Shown here: in pieces, positions 7,692-17,621 of the stretch
Numbering within the stretch: position 1 is the stretch's first letter
How the letters are laid out: every line of letters starts with the position of its first letter
DNA from: Microbacterium phyllosphaerae
GTDB lineage: Bacteria; Actinomycetota; Actinomycetes; Actinomycetales; Microbacteriaceae
Direction of reading: 5' to 3'
DNA length: 64,000 nucleotides
NCBI RefSeq assembly: GCF_017876435.1
Contig: NZ_JAGIOA010000001.1
Location: 3,534,001-3,598,000, forward strand
Made by a program: the position numbers and the translations under genes
Notes under the pieces: generated by a model
The model's database searches: none
What the model saw: only the letters and a program-made list of their open reading frames with translations
Told to the model about the DNA's origin: nothing

Positions 7692-8876
7692 TCAGACGCG
7701 CGACGGCTGCAGCACGACCTTGATGCACCCGTCCTCTTTGCGCTGGAACGTCTCGTAGAGGGCCGGCGCATCCTCGAGCGGCGCGGTGTGGGTCGTGAGA
7801 TCCATCACGCCGAGCGGATCGCTGACGTCTTCGACCAGTGGCATCAGGTCGTCGATCCAGCGCTTCACGTTGCACTGCCCCATGCGGATGCTCACCTGCT
7901 TGTCGAACAGGGTCTTCATGGGCATGATGTCGGCGTCGCCCGCATAGACCCCGCTCAACGAGACCGTGCCGCCACGGCGCACGACGTCGATCGATGCGTA
8001 GAGTGCAGCCAGGCGGTCGACGCCCGCCTTGTCGAAGACCTGCCGGGCGGCCGCGTCGGGGAGCAGCCCGACTGCCTTCTGCACGAGCGAGATGCCCGGG
8101 TTGCCGTGTGCCTCCATGCCCACGGCGTCGACGACGGCATCCGTTCCTCGCCCTCCCGTGAGATCACGCAGCTGCTCGACGACATCATCGGTGAGGTCGA
8201 AGACCTCCGCGCCGTGACGCGCCGCCATCTCGCGGCGCGCGGCGACGGGATCCACCGCGAGCACCCGGTAGCCGCGATGTGCGCCGACCCGGGCGACGAA
8301 CTGCCCGACCGGACCGAGCCCCATGACGGCGAGGGTTCCGCCGTCGGGGACGTTCGCGTACTCCACGCCCTGCCATGCGGTCGGCAGGATGTCGCTGAGG
8401 AAGAGGTAGCGCTCGTCGGGCAGATCCGATGCGACCTTGATGTGGTTGTAGTCCGCGAGAGGCACGCGCAGGAACTCCGCCTGCCCTCCGGGCACCTGGC
8501 CGTAGAGCTTGGTGTATCCGAACAGCGAGGCGCCGCTGCCGTACTCGGTCACCTGGGTCGTCTCGCACTGCGACTGCAGACCGCGCAGGCAGTAGAAGCA
8601 GTGCCCGCACGAGATGTTGAACGGCACGACGACGCGGTCGCCGACCTTGAGATCCCGGACGGCAGCGCCCACCTCGACGACGACGCCCATCGGCTCATGC
8701 CCGAGGACGTCCCCCTTGTCGAGGAACGGACCCAGCAGTTCGTACAGATGCAGGTCCGAGCCGCAGATCGCCGACGAGGTGATCCGCACGATCGCATCCG
8801 TCGCACGCTCGATCACCGGGTCCGGAACCTCCTCGACCGTCACGTTGCGCGTGCCCTGCCAGGTGAGTGCCTTCAT
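7692..8876 (-). CDS. Zinc-dependent alcohol dehydrogenase, formaldehyde-dehydrogenase-like subgroup
   Basis: The 394-residue MDR-type dehydrogenase carries a catalytic zinc site (C38, GHE at 59-61) and a complete structural zinc set, CGHCFYC plus C104 (C90, C93, C96, C104). The Rossmann motif is GLGPVGQF. A long insertion around GMEAHGNPG and the overall length match the branch that includes glutathione-dependent or dismutating formaldehyde dehydrogenases; members accept various alcohols and aldehydes with NAD. The ATG at 8876 is preceded by 'gaggagg'. The gene follows the desaturase on the same strand after 80 bp with its own ribosome-binding site. The physiological substrate is not deducible. 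Confidence 0.85.
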   Translation of the reverse strand: MKALTWQGTRNVTVEEVPDPVIERATDAIVRITSSAICGSDLHLYELLGPFLDKGDVLGHEPMGVVVEVGAAVRDLKVGDRVVVPFNISCGHCFYCLRGLQSQCETTQVTEYGSGASLFGYTKLYGQVPGGQAEFLRVPLADYNHIKVASDLPDERYLFLSDILPTAWQGVEYANVPDGGTLAVMGLGPVGQFVARVGAHRGYRVLAVDPVAARREMAARHGAEVFDLTDDVVEQLRDLTGGRGTDAVVDAVGMEAHGNPGISLVQKAVGLLPDAAARQVFDKAGVDRLAALYASIDVVRRGGTVSLSGVYAGDADIMPMKTLFDKQVSIRMGQCNVKRWIDDLMPLVEDVSDPLGVMDLTTHTAPLEDAPALYETFQRKEDGCIKVVLQPSRV

Positions 8877-8956
8877 GGTGCGTCCTCCTCGTGGGATGTC
8901 GAAAATCCACCCTCCGTCGAACGCGCACGATACGACAGAGGGTTGACAGTGGTCGG

Positions 8957-10060
8957 TCAGCGGGAAGCTGCGACCAGGTGGTCGCGCTGGTCGGCGAGCG
9001 GACACGAGAAGACGTCTCGCTCCCCGAGGCCCACGCGATTGATGTAGCGCACCACGATCGCGTACGACGTGAAAAGCCCGACCTGGGTGTACCTGACGTC
9101 GTGCGCATCGCAGTAGGCCGCGACGATCGGCGCCGCTCTGCGCAGGTGCGGCCGAGGCATCGACGGGAACAGGTGGTGCTCGACCTGGTAGTTCAGACCG
9201 CCCATCACGACGTCGAGGATGCGACTCCCCCGCACATTGCGGCTCATCAGCACCTGGCGCCGGAGGAAGTCCAGGGTCAGGTCCTTCGGCACCACCGGCA
9301 TCCCCTTGTGGTTCGGAGCGAAGGCGATGCCCATGTAGAACCCGAACAGGCCCAGCTGCACCGCGAGGAAGGTGAAGGCGATGCCCGGAGACAGCACGAT
9401 GAACACCAGTGTCACGAATCCGATCATCCGGATGCTGAGGAAGGCGATCTCGGCCCATCGACGTTCGAGGCGGCCCCGCGTCACGACCCGACGCACGCTC
9501 GACGCATGCAGCGACAGCCCTTCGAGGAGCAGGATCGGGAAGAACGCGAGACCCTGATGCGCCTGCAGCCACGTGACCGCCGGACCGTGGCGGCGGGCCG
9601 CCGTCTCGGCCGTGACCGCGATGACCGGCAGCTCGATGTCGGGGTCCGCCCCGAGCTTGTTCGGATTCGCGTGGTGACGTGTGTGCTTGTGCTGCCACCA
9701 CCCGTAGCTCATGCCCACGAGCAGGTCGCCGAGGATGATGCTGATCCAGTCGTTCCACCGCCCCGACACGAAGATCTGCCGGTGGGCGGCATCGTGGCCG
9801 AGGAATGCGATCTGGGTGAAGACGATCGCGAGGAAGGCGGCGGTGAACAGCTGCCACCACGTATCGCCGATCCATATGAAGGCGGCGAGGCTGACGGCCA
9901 CGACGAGTGGGGCCGCGATGAGCTTCGTCCAGTAGTAGCCGTACCGGCGCCGCAGCAGGCCGCGTTCGCGGATCTGCTGCGCCAGCTCGGTGAAGGTGCT
10001 CGCTCCGCCCCGGGCGCTGTCGCGCGGACGGGTCCGGACGATCGGACGGATGCCGTCCAT
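8957..10060 (-). CDS. Acyl-lipid / acyl-CoA desaturase
   Basis: The 367-residue membrane di-iron desaturase introduces a double bond into a fatty acyl chain using oxygen and electrons from an NAD(P)H-linked reductase. All three histidine boxes are present: HDAAH (89-93), HKHTRHH (124-130) and QVEHH (292-296), with four hydrophobic segments between. The third box beginning with Q is typical of front-end/delta-6-like and actinobacterial DesA3-like enzymes, so position specificity is uncertain. No fused cytochrome b5 is seen. The ATG at 10060 is preceded by 'ggagaagag'. A 28-bp gap separates it from the unknown gene upstream, so the two are probably co-transcribed. Confidence 0.88.
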   Translation of the reverse strand: MDGIRPIVRTRPRDSARGGASTFTELAQQIRERGLLRRRYGYYWTKLIAAPLVVAVSLAAFIWIGDTWWQLFTAAFLAIVFTQIAFLGHDAAHRQIFVSGRWNDWISIILGDLLVGMSYGWWQHKHTRHHANPNKLGADPDIELPVIAVTAETAARRHGPAVTWLQAHQGLAFFPILLLEGLSLHASSVRRVVTRGRLERRWAEIAFLSIRMIGFVTLVFIVLSPGIAFTFLAVQLGLFGFYMGIAFAPNHKGMPVVPKDLTLDFLRRQVLMSRNVRGSRILDVVMGGLNYQVEHHLFPSMPRPHLRRAAPIVAAYCDAHDVRYTQVGLFTSYAIVVRYINRVGLGERDVFSCPLADQRDHLVAASR

Positions 10061-10088
10061 GATGACCTCTTCTCCGGCGTCGTCCGCT

Positions 10089-10607
10089 CTACGAGCGGAA
10101 GGCACCGCCCTCTTCGAACCAGTCCCCGATGCGCGCGTCGTCATCGGAGACGGCGGCGATCGGACGACGGTCGAAGACCACCGATTCGGCGAGAGCTGCG
10201 ACGGACGCCGCGCGCTCCTGCTCACGGTCGGTGGCGTCCTGGAAACGTAGGGCCTCGATCTCGCGAGCGGCCACGAGGGACGCACTGATCTCGGCGAGGC
10301 GTTCCGCGATGACGGCAGCGAGGCCGTCGCGGAGTTCTTCCAGGTTGGTGTTCGCGATCTCCAGACGACGATCGGCGACGTGGAGCTCGACGGTCGGGAA
10401 TCCGTTCGCGGACAGGTGGGCGCGCGTCTCGCTGCCCTGGATCGCGGCGACCTCGTCGCGATCGGTCTTGCGCGTGAACACCGCTTCGACGGTGTAGCGG
10501 TCGGGAGCCTCGTCGGTCATCAGGGTCGCCGGAAGCGAGCCGATGAGGATGGATTCCAGACCCAGCAGTTCGGAGCTCTGCCCCGCGATCTTCAGTTGTG
10601 CGTTCAT
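10089..10607 (-). CDS. Hypothetical soluble protein upstream of the desaturase
   Basis: I do not recognise the family. The 172-residue product has no membrane segment. The N-terminal half is mixed (MNAQLKIAGQ..., AVFTRKTDRDEV), and the second half is strongly helical and charged, compatible with a coiled coil around residues 85-135 (NLEELRDGLAAVIAERLAEI). It lies 28 bp upstream of the desaturase on the same strand, so a shared transcript is likely. The ATG at 10607 is followed by a long uninterrupted frame with normal codon use. No function is proposed. Confidence 0.65.
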   Translation of the reverse strand: MNAQLKIAGQSSELLGLESILIGSLPATLMTDEAPDRYTVEAVFTRKTDRDEVAAIQGSETRAHLSANGFPTVELHVADRRLEIANTNLEELRDGLAAVIAERLAEISASLVAAREIEALRFQDATDREQERAASVAALAESVVFDRRPIAAVSDDDARIGDWFEEGGAFRS

Positions 10608-10774
10608 GTGCTGACGTTACGCCTGCATGCTGTATGCGTTCACAGTCTCGAGCCTCGATTCGGCGGCGACCTCGTATCGCTGGAGTACTGGAATATGGGA
10701 AACTGGATCCACCACCGGTGATCACCCGATCGCGCCTCATGACACAGGTTCCGTGGCGAACTGAGGAGATCATC

Positions 10775-11119
10775 GTGGGCAAGCTCATCTATGAAGGAAG
10801 CGTCAAGGCGGACATCGAGGACCGGGCGCTGACGCACCTGCAGCTGGTCATGACCGCGAAGCTGCGACGCGGCGAGCCGTTCGCGTTCACCTGGCGTGAG
10901 GACATGAGCGTCGGCGGCGGGCGCACGACCGTGTGGGTGCACGCGGGCAGCTCTCTCGTGTTCAAGTACAGCGGCAGCCGACAGCCTTCGATCAACCGCG
11001 CCTGGGTCGAGGCCCTGGCATTCACGGCGAGCGCGCCGAGCGGCCTGTACCTCGTGCACGAGCCCGCCGAGGGCAGCGCGCCTCCGGCTGAGCGCCTGGA
11101 CGTTCCCGCACACGCCTGA
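10775..11119 (+). CDS. DUF7882-type small protein (paralogue of the gene at 54643-54936)
   Basis: The 114-residue protein belongs to a small family that I associate with Microbacteriaceae, sometimes mislabelled as DNA-ligase-like. Landmarks are MGKLIYEG at the start, DIEDRALTHLQLVMTAKLRR, TTVWVHAG and NRAWVEAL. The same landmarks occur in the protein encoded at 54643-54936, making the two paralogues. The GTG at 10775 is selected because 'gaggag' lies six bases upstream; longer in-frame starts have no family similarity. The function is unknown. The 167-bp region upstream is shared with a divergent hypothetical gene. Confidence 0.78.
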   Translation: MGKLIYEGSVKADIEDRALTHLQLVMTAKLRRGEPFAFTWREDMSVGGGRTTVWVHAGSSLVFKYSGSRQPSINRAWVEALAFTASAPSGLYLVHEPAEGSAPPAERLDVPAHA

Positions 11120-11137
11120 CTCAGGGAGAATGGGGTG

Positions 11138-12541
11138 ATGTCCCCGAACCCCCAGCGGCGACTGCTCGCCTCCGTGCGCAGGATCCTGCACACCGACCCC
11201 TCCACCGTCGCGCACACCGAGGCCATGCCCGTCATCGACGAGCGCACGGTACCTCGAGTCCTCGACCTCGCGACCCGCATCGGCGAATCGATGTTCGCCG
11301 TCGGCGCCTCCGCGCACGAAGTCACCCTCGCCATCACACGCGTGTGCTCGGCCTACGGGATGCGGGATGTGCAGGTCGACGTCACCTACAACTCCATCAC
11401 CGTCTCGTTCCACCTGAGCGGCGAGGTGTGGCCCGAGACCCTCGTCCGCGTCGTCCGGGTGGCGGCTCCCGACCACGCCAAGCTTCAGCGCGTGCAGGCC
11501 CTGGTCGCGGACATCGACGACGGGCTCGACCTCGAGTCGGCCCGCACCGCGTTCCGGGTTCTGCGCCGGGTTCCTTTCCGCTACCAGCAGCCGGTGGTCA
11601 TCGTCGCCCGTGCCCTGCTCGCGGTCGGCGTCAGCATCATGCTCGGCGCCTCGCCGATCATCGTGGGCCTCACGTTCGTCGCGGCGCTCTGCGCGGCCAT
11701 CACCCAGGCGGGACTCGCGCGGGCCCGCGTGCCCCTGTTCTTCAGCCAGATCGCCGGTGGCTTCGTCACCACGGTCGTCGCGGTGGCCGTCTCGGCGCTC
11801 GGCTCGGCCGGGATCGAGCCGTTCGTCGGCATCCGCCCGTCGATCATCGTGGCCTCGGGCATCGTGCTCATGCTCGCCGGACTCACCGTGGTCGGGGCTG
11901 CTCAGGATGCGATCGACGGGTTCGCGCTCACCGCAGGCGGCCGCATCCTCGACCTCACCATGCAGACGCTCGGCGTCGTGATCGGCATCCTCGTCGGACT
12001 CGAGCTGGGCAGCGTGCTCGGCTTCACGATGGGTCTGCCTGATGACCCCGCCCCGTTCGGACCGCTGCTCAACCAGTTCGCGGGCGCGATCATCATCGCC
12101 GTCGCCGTGGCGGTGTTCAACGGCGCCGGCATCCGGATCATCCTCGTGAGCGCACTGCTCAGCGCCGTCACGATCGCCGGGTACTCGGTCATGGTCGGCC
12201 TGAATCTGCACCCGGCGGCGGCGAGCGCGATCGGCGCTCTGCTGGCGAGCTTCATCGGCATGCTGATCGCGGTGAACCTCCATGTGCCGTCGGTCGCGGT
12301 GACGACCGCGGCGATCGTGCCGCTCGTGCCCGGTGTCGCGGTGTTCCAGGGACTCCTCGAGATGATCCACTCCGCGGGATCCACCGCCGGCGTCGTCGGC
12401 ATCGGCGGATCGCTGGTGGATGCCGTCGTGATCGGCATCGGGCTCGCCTCGGGAGCATCCCTCGGGCTCTACCTCGGCACACCCGTGCGCGCGACCCTCA
12501 GCAGCGTCGCGAAGACGCGGGCGCGCGCCGTCCGCCGCTGA
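11138..12541 (+). CDS. thrE: ThrE-type threonine/serine exporter
   Basis: The 467-residue membrane protein has the two-part ThrE architecture. A hydrophilic N-terminal region (about residues 35-150, with VDVTYNSITVSFH and the 'MFAVGASAHEV' segment) is followed by about ten helices in two blocks, the second beginning near IIIAVAVAVFNGAG. Corynebacterium ThrE exports threonine and serine using the proton gradient, and this family assignment is fairly secure. GTG (11135) and ATG (11138) are both possible; 'agggaga' favours the ATG. The gene is 18 bp downstream of the DUF7882 gene, so they may share a transcript. It is convergent with the next gene with six bases between stops. Confidence 0.85.
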   Translation: MSPNPQRRLLASVRRILHTDPSTVAHTEAMPVIDERTVPRVLDLATRIGESMFAVGASAHEVTLAITRVCSAYGMRDVQVDVTYNSITVSFHLSGEVWPETLVRVVRVAAPDHAKLQRVQALVADIDDGLDLESARTAFRVLRRVPFRYQQPVVIVARALLAVGVSIMLGASPIIVGLTFVAALCAAITQAGLARARVPLFFSQIAGGFVTTVVAVAVSALGSAGIEPFVGIRPSIIVASGIVLMLAGLTVVGAAQDAIDGFALTAGGRILDLTMQTLGVVIGILVGLELGSVLGFTMGLPDDPAPFGPLLNQFAGAIIIAVAVAVFNGAGIRIILVSALLSAVTIAGYSVMVGLNLHPAAASAIGALLASFIGMLIAVNLHVPSVAVTTAAIVPLVPGVAVFQGLLEMIHSAGSTAGVVGIGGSLVDAVVIGIGLASGASLGLYLGTPVRATLSSVAKTRARAVRR

Positions 12542-12547
12542 CGTCGA

Positions 12548-13183
12548 TCAGGCCGGCCCGCCCGAGTACGTCTCCCCTACCGGAACCGCCACCTGCAGCA
12601 CGTTTCCGGGCTGGGCGAGGGGGCAGGCCCACGCCGGATCGTAGGCGCACGAGGGGTTGTACGCGAAGTTGAAGTCGAGCACGATCGTGCCGCGCTCGGC
12701 ATCCGACCCCAGGTCCGCACCCTTGATCGTGTCGATCAGGTAGCGGCCGCCGCCGTAGGTGCCGCCGGGGCGTCCGGCGAGCGCGTCGCGCACGGGGATG
12801 AACAGTCCCCCGCCGTAGGTCGTCAGACGCCAGATGTCGAGCGAACCGGTGTCGGGGATCTCGACCCTGCCGACGCGCTCGAACGGCACGACCCCGTCGG
12901 TTCCGGTCGCGAAGTCGAAGCCACCGGGCTCGGCAGGCAGGATAGGCAGCTCGAAACGCCACTGCGGATCGTACGAGGCGATGGGCAGCCCCTCGAAGAG
13001 GGCTCTGTCGCCCGGCAGCAGCGGAGTCGCCGGATGGTGCAGCATCAGGTCGTCGCGTTCGATGCGCCAGAGCTCGTGCGCCTCCTCCGGCGACTCGGCC
13101 CGCCGGACGGCGTCGTACAGGGCGAACACGCGACGTCGCCAGTCGACGACCTCGGCGGCGGTGCGGGCTTTCGTGAGCGTCAT
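12548..13183 (-). CDS. DUF1684 domain protein
   Basis: The 211-residue soluble protein matches the DUF1684 family: an N-terminal helix pair (VVDWRRRVFALYDAVR), the phrase LLPGDRALFEGLPIASYDP, and a C-terminal CAYDPAWACPLAQPGN segment with two conserved cysteines. The family has no established biochemical activity. The start at 13183 has no clear Shine-Dalgarno sequence, so the transcript may be leaderless or start further in. It lies 36 bp downstream of the cupin gene on the same strand and could be co-transcribed. Confidence 0.8.
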   Translation of the reverse strand: MTLTKARTAAEVVDWRRRVFALYDAVRRAESPEEAHELWRIERDDLMLHHPATPLLPGDRALFEGLPIASYDPQWRFELPILPAEPGGFDFATGTDGVVPFERVGRVEIPDTGSLDIWRLTTYGGGLFIPVRDALAGRPGGTYGGGRYLIDTIKGADLGSDAERGTIVLDFNFAYNPSCAYDPAWACPLAQPGNVLQVAVPVGETYSGGPA

Positions 13184-13219
13184 GTGGTTCAGGCTACGCG
13201 CCCGGCTCGGCCGCGTCGC

Positions 13220-13564
13220 TCAGGTACGCGGTCCGAGAGCTGCCGGGTCGGTCTCGCCCGCGGCATCGCCCTTCAACTCGATGAGGATGGTGTGCGTCGG
13301 CGTGGTTCCGGTGTTCTCCCCTGAGTGGCGCTGCGCCGCGAGCCACACCGCCTGCCCCGACGTCAGCTGCGTGTCGAAGGTGCGCTCCCCCGCCGACAGC
13401 CGGCGCGAGAAGTCGCTGAGCGTGACCATCACACTGTTCGGGTGTTCGTGCGGGGTCGTGCGGTCGCCCGGTTCGTCCGTGTAATCGAGCACCCGGACGA
13501 AGTCGTTCTCCCACAGGGTGCGGTAGTGATCGGGATTCGTCAGGGTGGGATCGTCGGTGACCAT
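13220..13564 (-). CDS. Single-domain cupin protein
   Basis: The 114-residue protein has the cupin pattern with metal-type ligands in TTPHEHPNSVMV and a later HSGENTGTTPTHTILIELKG strand. Small cupins of this sort range from dioxygenases to binding proteins, so a reaction cannot be assigned. ATG at 13564 is preferred over an in-frame GTG two codons upstream. It may form a unit with the DUF1684 gene that follows. The 65-bp gap upstream separates it from the thiolase end. Confidence 0.75.
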   Translation of the reverse strand: MVTDDPTLTNPDHYRTLWENDFVRVLDYTDEPGDRTTPHEHPNSVMVTLSDFSRRLSAGERTFDTQLTSGQAVWLAAQRHSGENTGTTPTHTILIELKGDAAGETDPAALGPRT

Positions 13565-13629
13565 GGCCACACAGTACGCCCGGCGATCCCACCCCGACAG
13601 GGGGTCTTGAGACGCTCCGCCGGGAGGGC

Positions 13630-14795
<1,166 letters not shown>

Positions 14796-14799
<4 letters not shown>

Positions 14800-15557
14800 G
14801 ATCTCTCCTTGGTGGCGGATCTGTCGAGGAAGGCGGACATGCGCGCCCTCTTCGCATCCGACTCGAAGAGGATCGCCTGGGCGAGGTCGTCGACGAGCGG
14901 ATGGGCACTCTCCGGTGCATCGAGAACGCGTTTCGTCAGCTGAACGGCGAGGGGATCCTGAGTGGCGATGCGATCGGCGATGCCGTGTGCGGCGTCGATC
15001 AGCTCATCGGGCGCGTGCACGGAGGCGACGAGATGGGCATCCAGTGCCTCCTGAGCCGTGAGCCGGCGTCCGGCGAGCAGGATCTGCCGCGCCAGAGGAG
15101 CACCGACGAGCTTCGGAAGACGCCACGTGCCGCCGGCGGCCGCGATGATCCCGAGCCCCGCCTCCGGGTTCCCGAACACCGCTCGATCCGAGGCGATGCG
15201 GATGTCCGCCGCGTAAGCGAGTTCCGCTCCACCCCCGATCGCGTACCCGTCGACCGCCGCGATAACGGGCATGGGCAGCTCGGCGATCCGGCTGAAGATG
15301 CGCGCGTTGTAGCCGCGCAGAGCCTCATCGCGTCCGCGGCCCAGCAGGACGCCGATGTCGGCGCCGCTCGCGAACACGCCCCTCTCGGGGGTGCTCGCGC
15401 CCGAGAGGATGAGCGTCCTCGGGTGACGTTCGAGGTCTGCGCACACCTCGTGCAGCTCCGCCACCATCACCTCGTCGATGGCGTTCCGCACGGCAGGGCG
15501 GTCGAGTTCGATGTGGATGCGATCCGCCGACTCTGCGACGAGCCTCAGCGCACGCAT
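14796..15557 (-). CDS. Enoyl-CoA hydratase
   Basis: The 253-residue crotonase-fold protein hydrates 2-enoyl-CoA to 3-hydroxyacyl-CoA. Both catalytic glutamates of true hydratases are present: E112 in GYAIGGGAELA and E132 in FGNPEAGLG. The oxyanion-hole segment FASGADIGVL is also intact. ATG at 15557 starts the canonical MRALRLVAE sequence; a longer frame reads into the neighbouring SDR end and is rejected. A 37-bp gap separates it from the SDR stop, and the end overlaps the thiolase start. In context it would act on a 2,3-didehydro-dicarboxylyl-CoA formed by the upstream acyl-CoA dehydrogenase. Confidence 0.88.
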
Positions 15558-15594
15558 GCTCGCCGACTTCCGCCGAGGCTCCGTCGCCGGCGCA

Positions 15595-16380
15595 TCAGTT
15601 GAAGACCATCCCGCCATCGACCAGGATCGACTGACCGGTGATGTAGTCCGAATCGGAGCCGGAGAGGAACGCGACCACGTTGGCCACGTCCGCAGGCTCG
15701 GAGATCCGATCGAGCGTGATCCCGGAGGTGAACTGCGCCCAACCCCACTCCTCCGGCTGCCCCGCAGCGTCGGCCGTGTTCTTCGCGACGGCCTCCATCA
15801 TCGGCGTGCGCACGATTCCGGGCGCGTAGGTGTTCACCGTGATGCCGTACTGGGCGAGGTCTCGAGCCGCGGACTGGGTGAATCCCCGCACCGCGAACTT
15901 GGTCGCCGAGTAGAGCGCGATCCCGGGGTTTCCGACGTGCCCTGCCTGCGACGCCGCGGCGATGATCTTGCCGCCGTGGCCCAACTCGCGGAACGCGGCT
16001 GCCGCCGCCTGGGTTCCCCAGATCACTCCGTTGACATTGATCGAGAAGATCCGCTGGATCGCTTCTTCCGTGATCTCGTCGATCGCGGAGAGAGGGGCGA
16101 TGCCCGCGTTGTTCACGATCACGTCGAATCCACCGAGCCGGTCCTTCGCCGCGCTCACCGCGTCGAACACGCTCTGCCGGTCCGCGACGTCGATGTGAAG
16201 GCTGAGAGCTCCCGCCTGCTCACCGCCCAGCGATGCCGCGACCTCGTCGGTCTTGTCCGTGTCGATGTCGGCGAGAGCGACGCGGAAGCCGTCGGCGTGC
16301 AGCCTCTCCGCGATGGCCCGGCCGATCCCCTGGCCTGCGCCGGTGACGAGTGCGACCTTGCCGTTGTCCTGACGTGTCAT
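15595..16380 (-). CDS. Short-chain dehydrogenase/reductase, acetoin/diacetyl-reductase-like
   Basis: The 261-residue classical SDR has the cofactor loop TGAGQGIG (13-20), NNAG (90-93) and the catalytic set S144, Y157 and K161 in ALYSATK. Asp at the end of the second strand (ALADID) indicates NAD rather than NADP. Overall resemblance is to the (S)-acetoin-forming diacetyl reductase / 2,3-butanediol dehydrogenase group, which act on small secondary alcohols and ketones. In this cluster it could oxidise a cyclic alcohol to the ketone that the monooxygenase uses, which is inference. ATG at 16380 has 'aaggag' upstream. It is the middle gene of the leftward operon. Confidence 0.86.
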   Translation of the reverse strand: MTRQDNGKVALVTGAGQGIGRAIAERLHADGFRVALADIDTDKTDEVAASLGGEQAGALSLHIDVADRQSVFDAVSAAKDRLGGFDVIVNNAGIAPLSAIDEITEEAIQRIFSINVNGVIWGTQAAAAAFRELGHGGKIIAAASQAGHVGNPGIALYSATKFAVRGFTQSAARDLAQYGITVNTYAPGIVRTPMMEAVAKNTADAAGQPEEWGWAQFTSGITLDRISEPADVANVVAFLSGSDSDYITGQSILVDGGMVFN

Positions 16381-16421
16381 GTTCGTGTCTCCTTCTGTGG
16401 ATGGTGGTGGAACGGTGGGGA

Positions 16422-17621
16422 TCAGGTGAACGCCGAGATCCCGGTGATCTCGCGACCGATGATCAGCGATTGGATGAAGTCGGTCCCCTCATACGTGTGC
16501 ACGACCTCCATGTCGGTGAGGTGTCTAGCCACGTGGTTCTCCAGCAGCAGCCCGTTGCCACCGAGCAGATCTCGGGCGTCGCGGCACAGCTGCCGTGACT
16601 TCTGACCGGTGAACATCTTCGAGAGCGACGCCTGCTCGTTCGTCAGTCGCCCCTGGTCCTGCAGGACTCCGGTGCGGAAGCACATGAGCTGCATCGCCGT
16701 GAGGTCGGCCAGCATGTTCGCGAGCTTGTTCTGCACCAGCTGGAAGCTGGCGATCGGCTTGCCGAACTGCGAGCGCTCCTGCACATAGCGAGCGGCGATC
16801 TCGTACGCCGCGAGCGCGTGCCCGAGCGCCTCCCAGGCGACCGTGCTGCGAGTGCGGTTGAGGATCGCGCCCACATCTCTGAAAGACGTCGACTTCTGCA
16901 GACGGTTTTCGGCGGGGATCCGCAACCCGGTGATCTCGATCTGCGCCTGCTGGATCGCGCGCTTGGCGATCTTGCCCTCGATGGCGTGCGCGTCGTAGCC
17001 CTCGGGATAAGTGCCGTCGGCGTTCTTCTCGAGGACGAAGGCCTTCACCTTGCCGTCCTCGACGTCGCGGGCCCAGACGATCACGACATCGGCGACGTGG
17101 CCGAGACCGATCCATCGCTTGGCGCCGTCGATCACGTAGTGGTCGCCGTCGAGACGGGCGGATGTCTCCAGCGCCACCGAGTCCGAGCCGTGCTCGGGCT
17201 CGGTCAGAGCGAAGGCGCCGAGCTTGCGCACGGCGGCGAGGTCGGGCAGCCAGCGCTGCTTCTGCTCCTCGCTGCCGAGGAGCGAGATGCTGCCCATCGC
17301 GAGCCCCGACTGCACCGCGTTGAGCGTGTTGACGCTTCCGTCGCCGCGGGAGAGCTCCATGGCCACGAGCCCTGCCTGCAGTCGGGTGAGCCCGGGGCAG
17401 CCGTAGCCCTCGATCGACGTGCCCGCGATGCCCAGCTCTGCGAAGGCGGGAAGGATCTCGTAGGGGAAGTCCGCTCGTTCCCATGCCGCATTGATGTTCG
17501 GCAGCACCTGCTCCTGCACGAAGGCGCGCACCTTGGCCACGAGAGCCCGATCATCATCGCTCAGATAGTCGTCGAGGTGGTAGAAGTCCGTGTTCACTGC
17601 CGCGGAGGAGTCGAAAGTCAT
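16422..17621 (-). CDS. Acyl-CoA dehydrogenase of the glutaryl-CoA-dehydrogenase type, with an altered substrate residue
   Basis: The 399-residue flavoprotein has the acyl-CoA dehydrogenase fold. It carries the FAD/substrate segment FALTEPEHGSDS, the AWEALGHALAAYE helix, LLGGNG, and the catalytic base in HTYEGTD (E378) followed by GREITGI, all closest to glutaryl-CoA dehydrogenase. The human arginine 94 that binds the distal carboxylate of glutaryl-CoA aligns with Asn98 here (GSVNTLNAVQSGLAM), while the following Ser/Thr is kept. A different dicarboxylyl or acyl-CoA substrate is therefore possible. It overlaps the upstream CoA-transferase by ATGA. In the proposed route it would introduce the 2,3-double bond. 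Confidence 0.86.
   Translation of the reverse strand: MTFDSSAAVNTDFYHLDDYLSDDDRALVAKVRAFVQEQVLPNINAAWERADFPYEILPAFAELGIAGTSIEGYGCPGLTRLQAGLVAMELSRGDGSVNTLNAVQSGLAMGSISLLGSEEQKQRWLPDLAAVRKLGAFALTEPEHGSDSVALETSARLDGDHYVIDGAKRWIGLGHVADVVIVWARDVEDGKVKAFVLEKNADGTYPEGYDAHAIEGKIAKRAIQQAQIEITGLRIPAENRLQKSTSFRDVGAILNRTRSTVAWEALGHALAAYEIAARYVQERSQFGKPIASFQLVQNKLANMLADLTAMQLMCFRTGVLQDQGRLTNEQASLSKMFTGQKSRQLCRDARDLLGGNGLLLENHVARHLTDMEVVHTYEGTDFIQSLIIGREITGISAFT

Noticed and set aside
8877..9875. In-frame upstream extension of the alcohol dehydrogenase into the desaturase gene
   Set aside because: The extension is out of frame with the desaturase, has no domain, and the ATG at 8876 has a strong ribosome-binding site.
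10678..10710. Possible old N-terminus of a DUF7882 protein (VLEYGKLDPPP) upstream of the gene at 10775
   Set aside because: The resemblance to the family start is only a few residues and the real start with a ribosome-binding site lies downstream; probably chance.
10640..12370. Long minus-strand frame opposite the ThrE gene, rich in His, Asp, Glu and Arg
   Set aside because: Low-complexity charged sequence mirroring the hydrophobic helices of the real exporter gene; no start signals or homology pattern.
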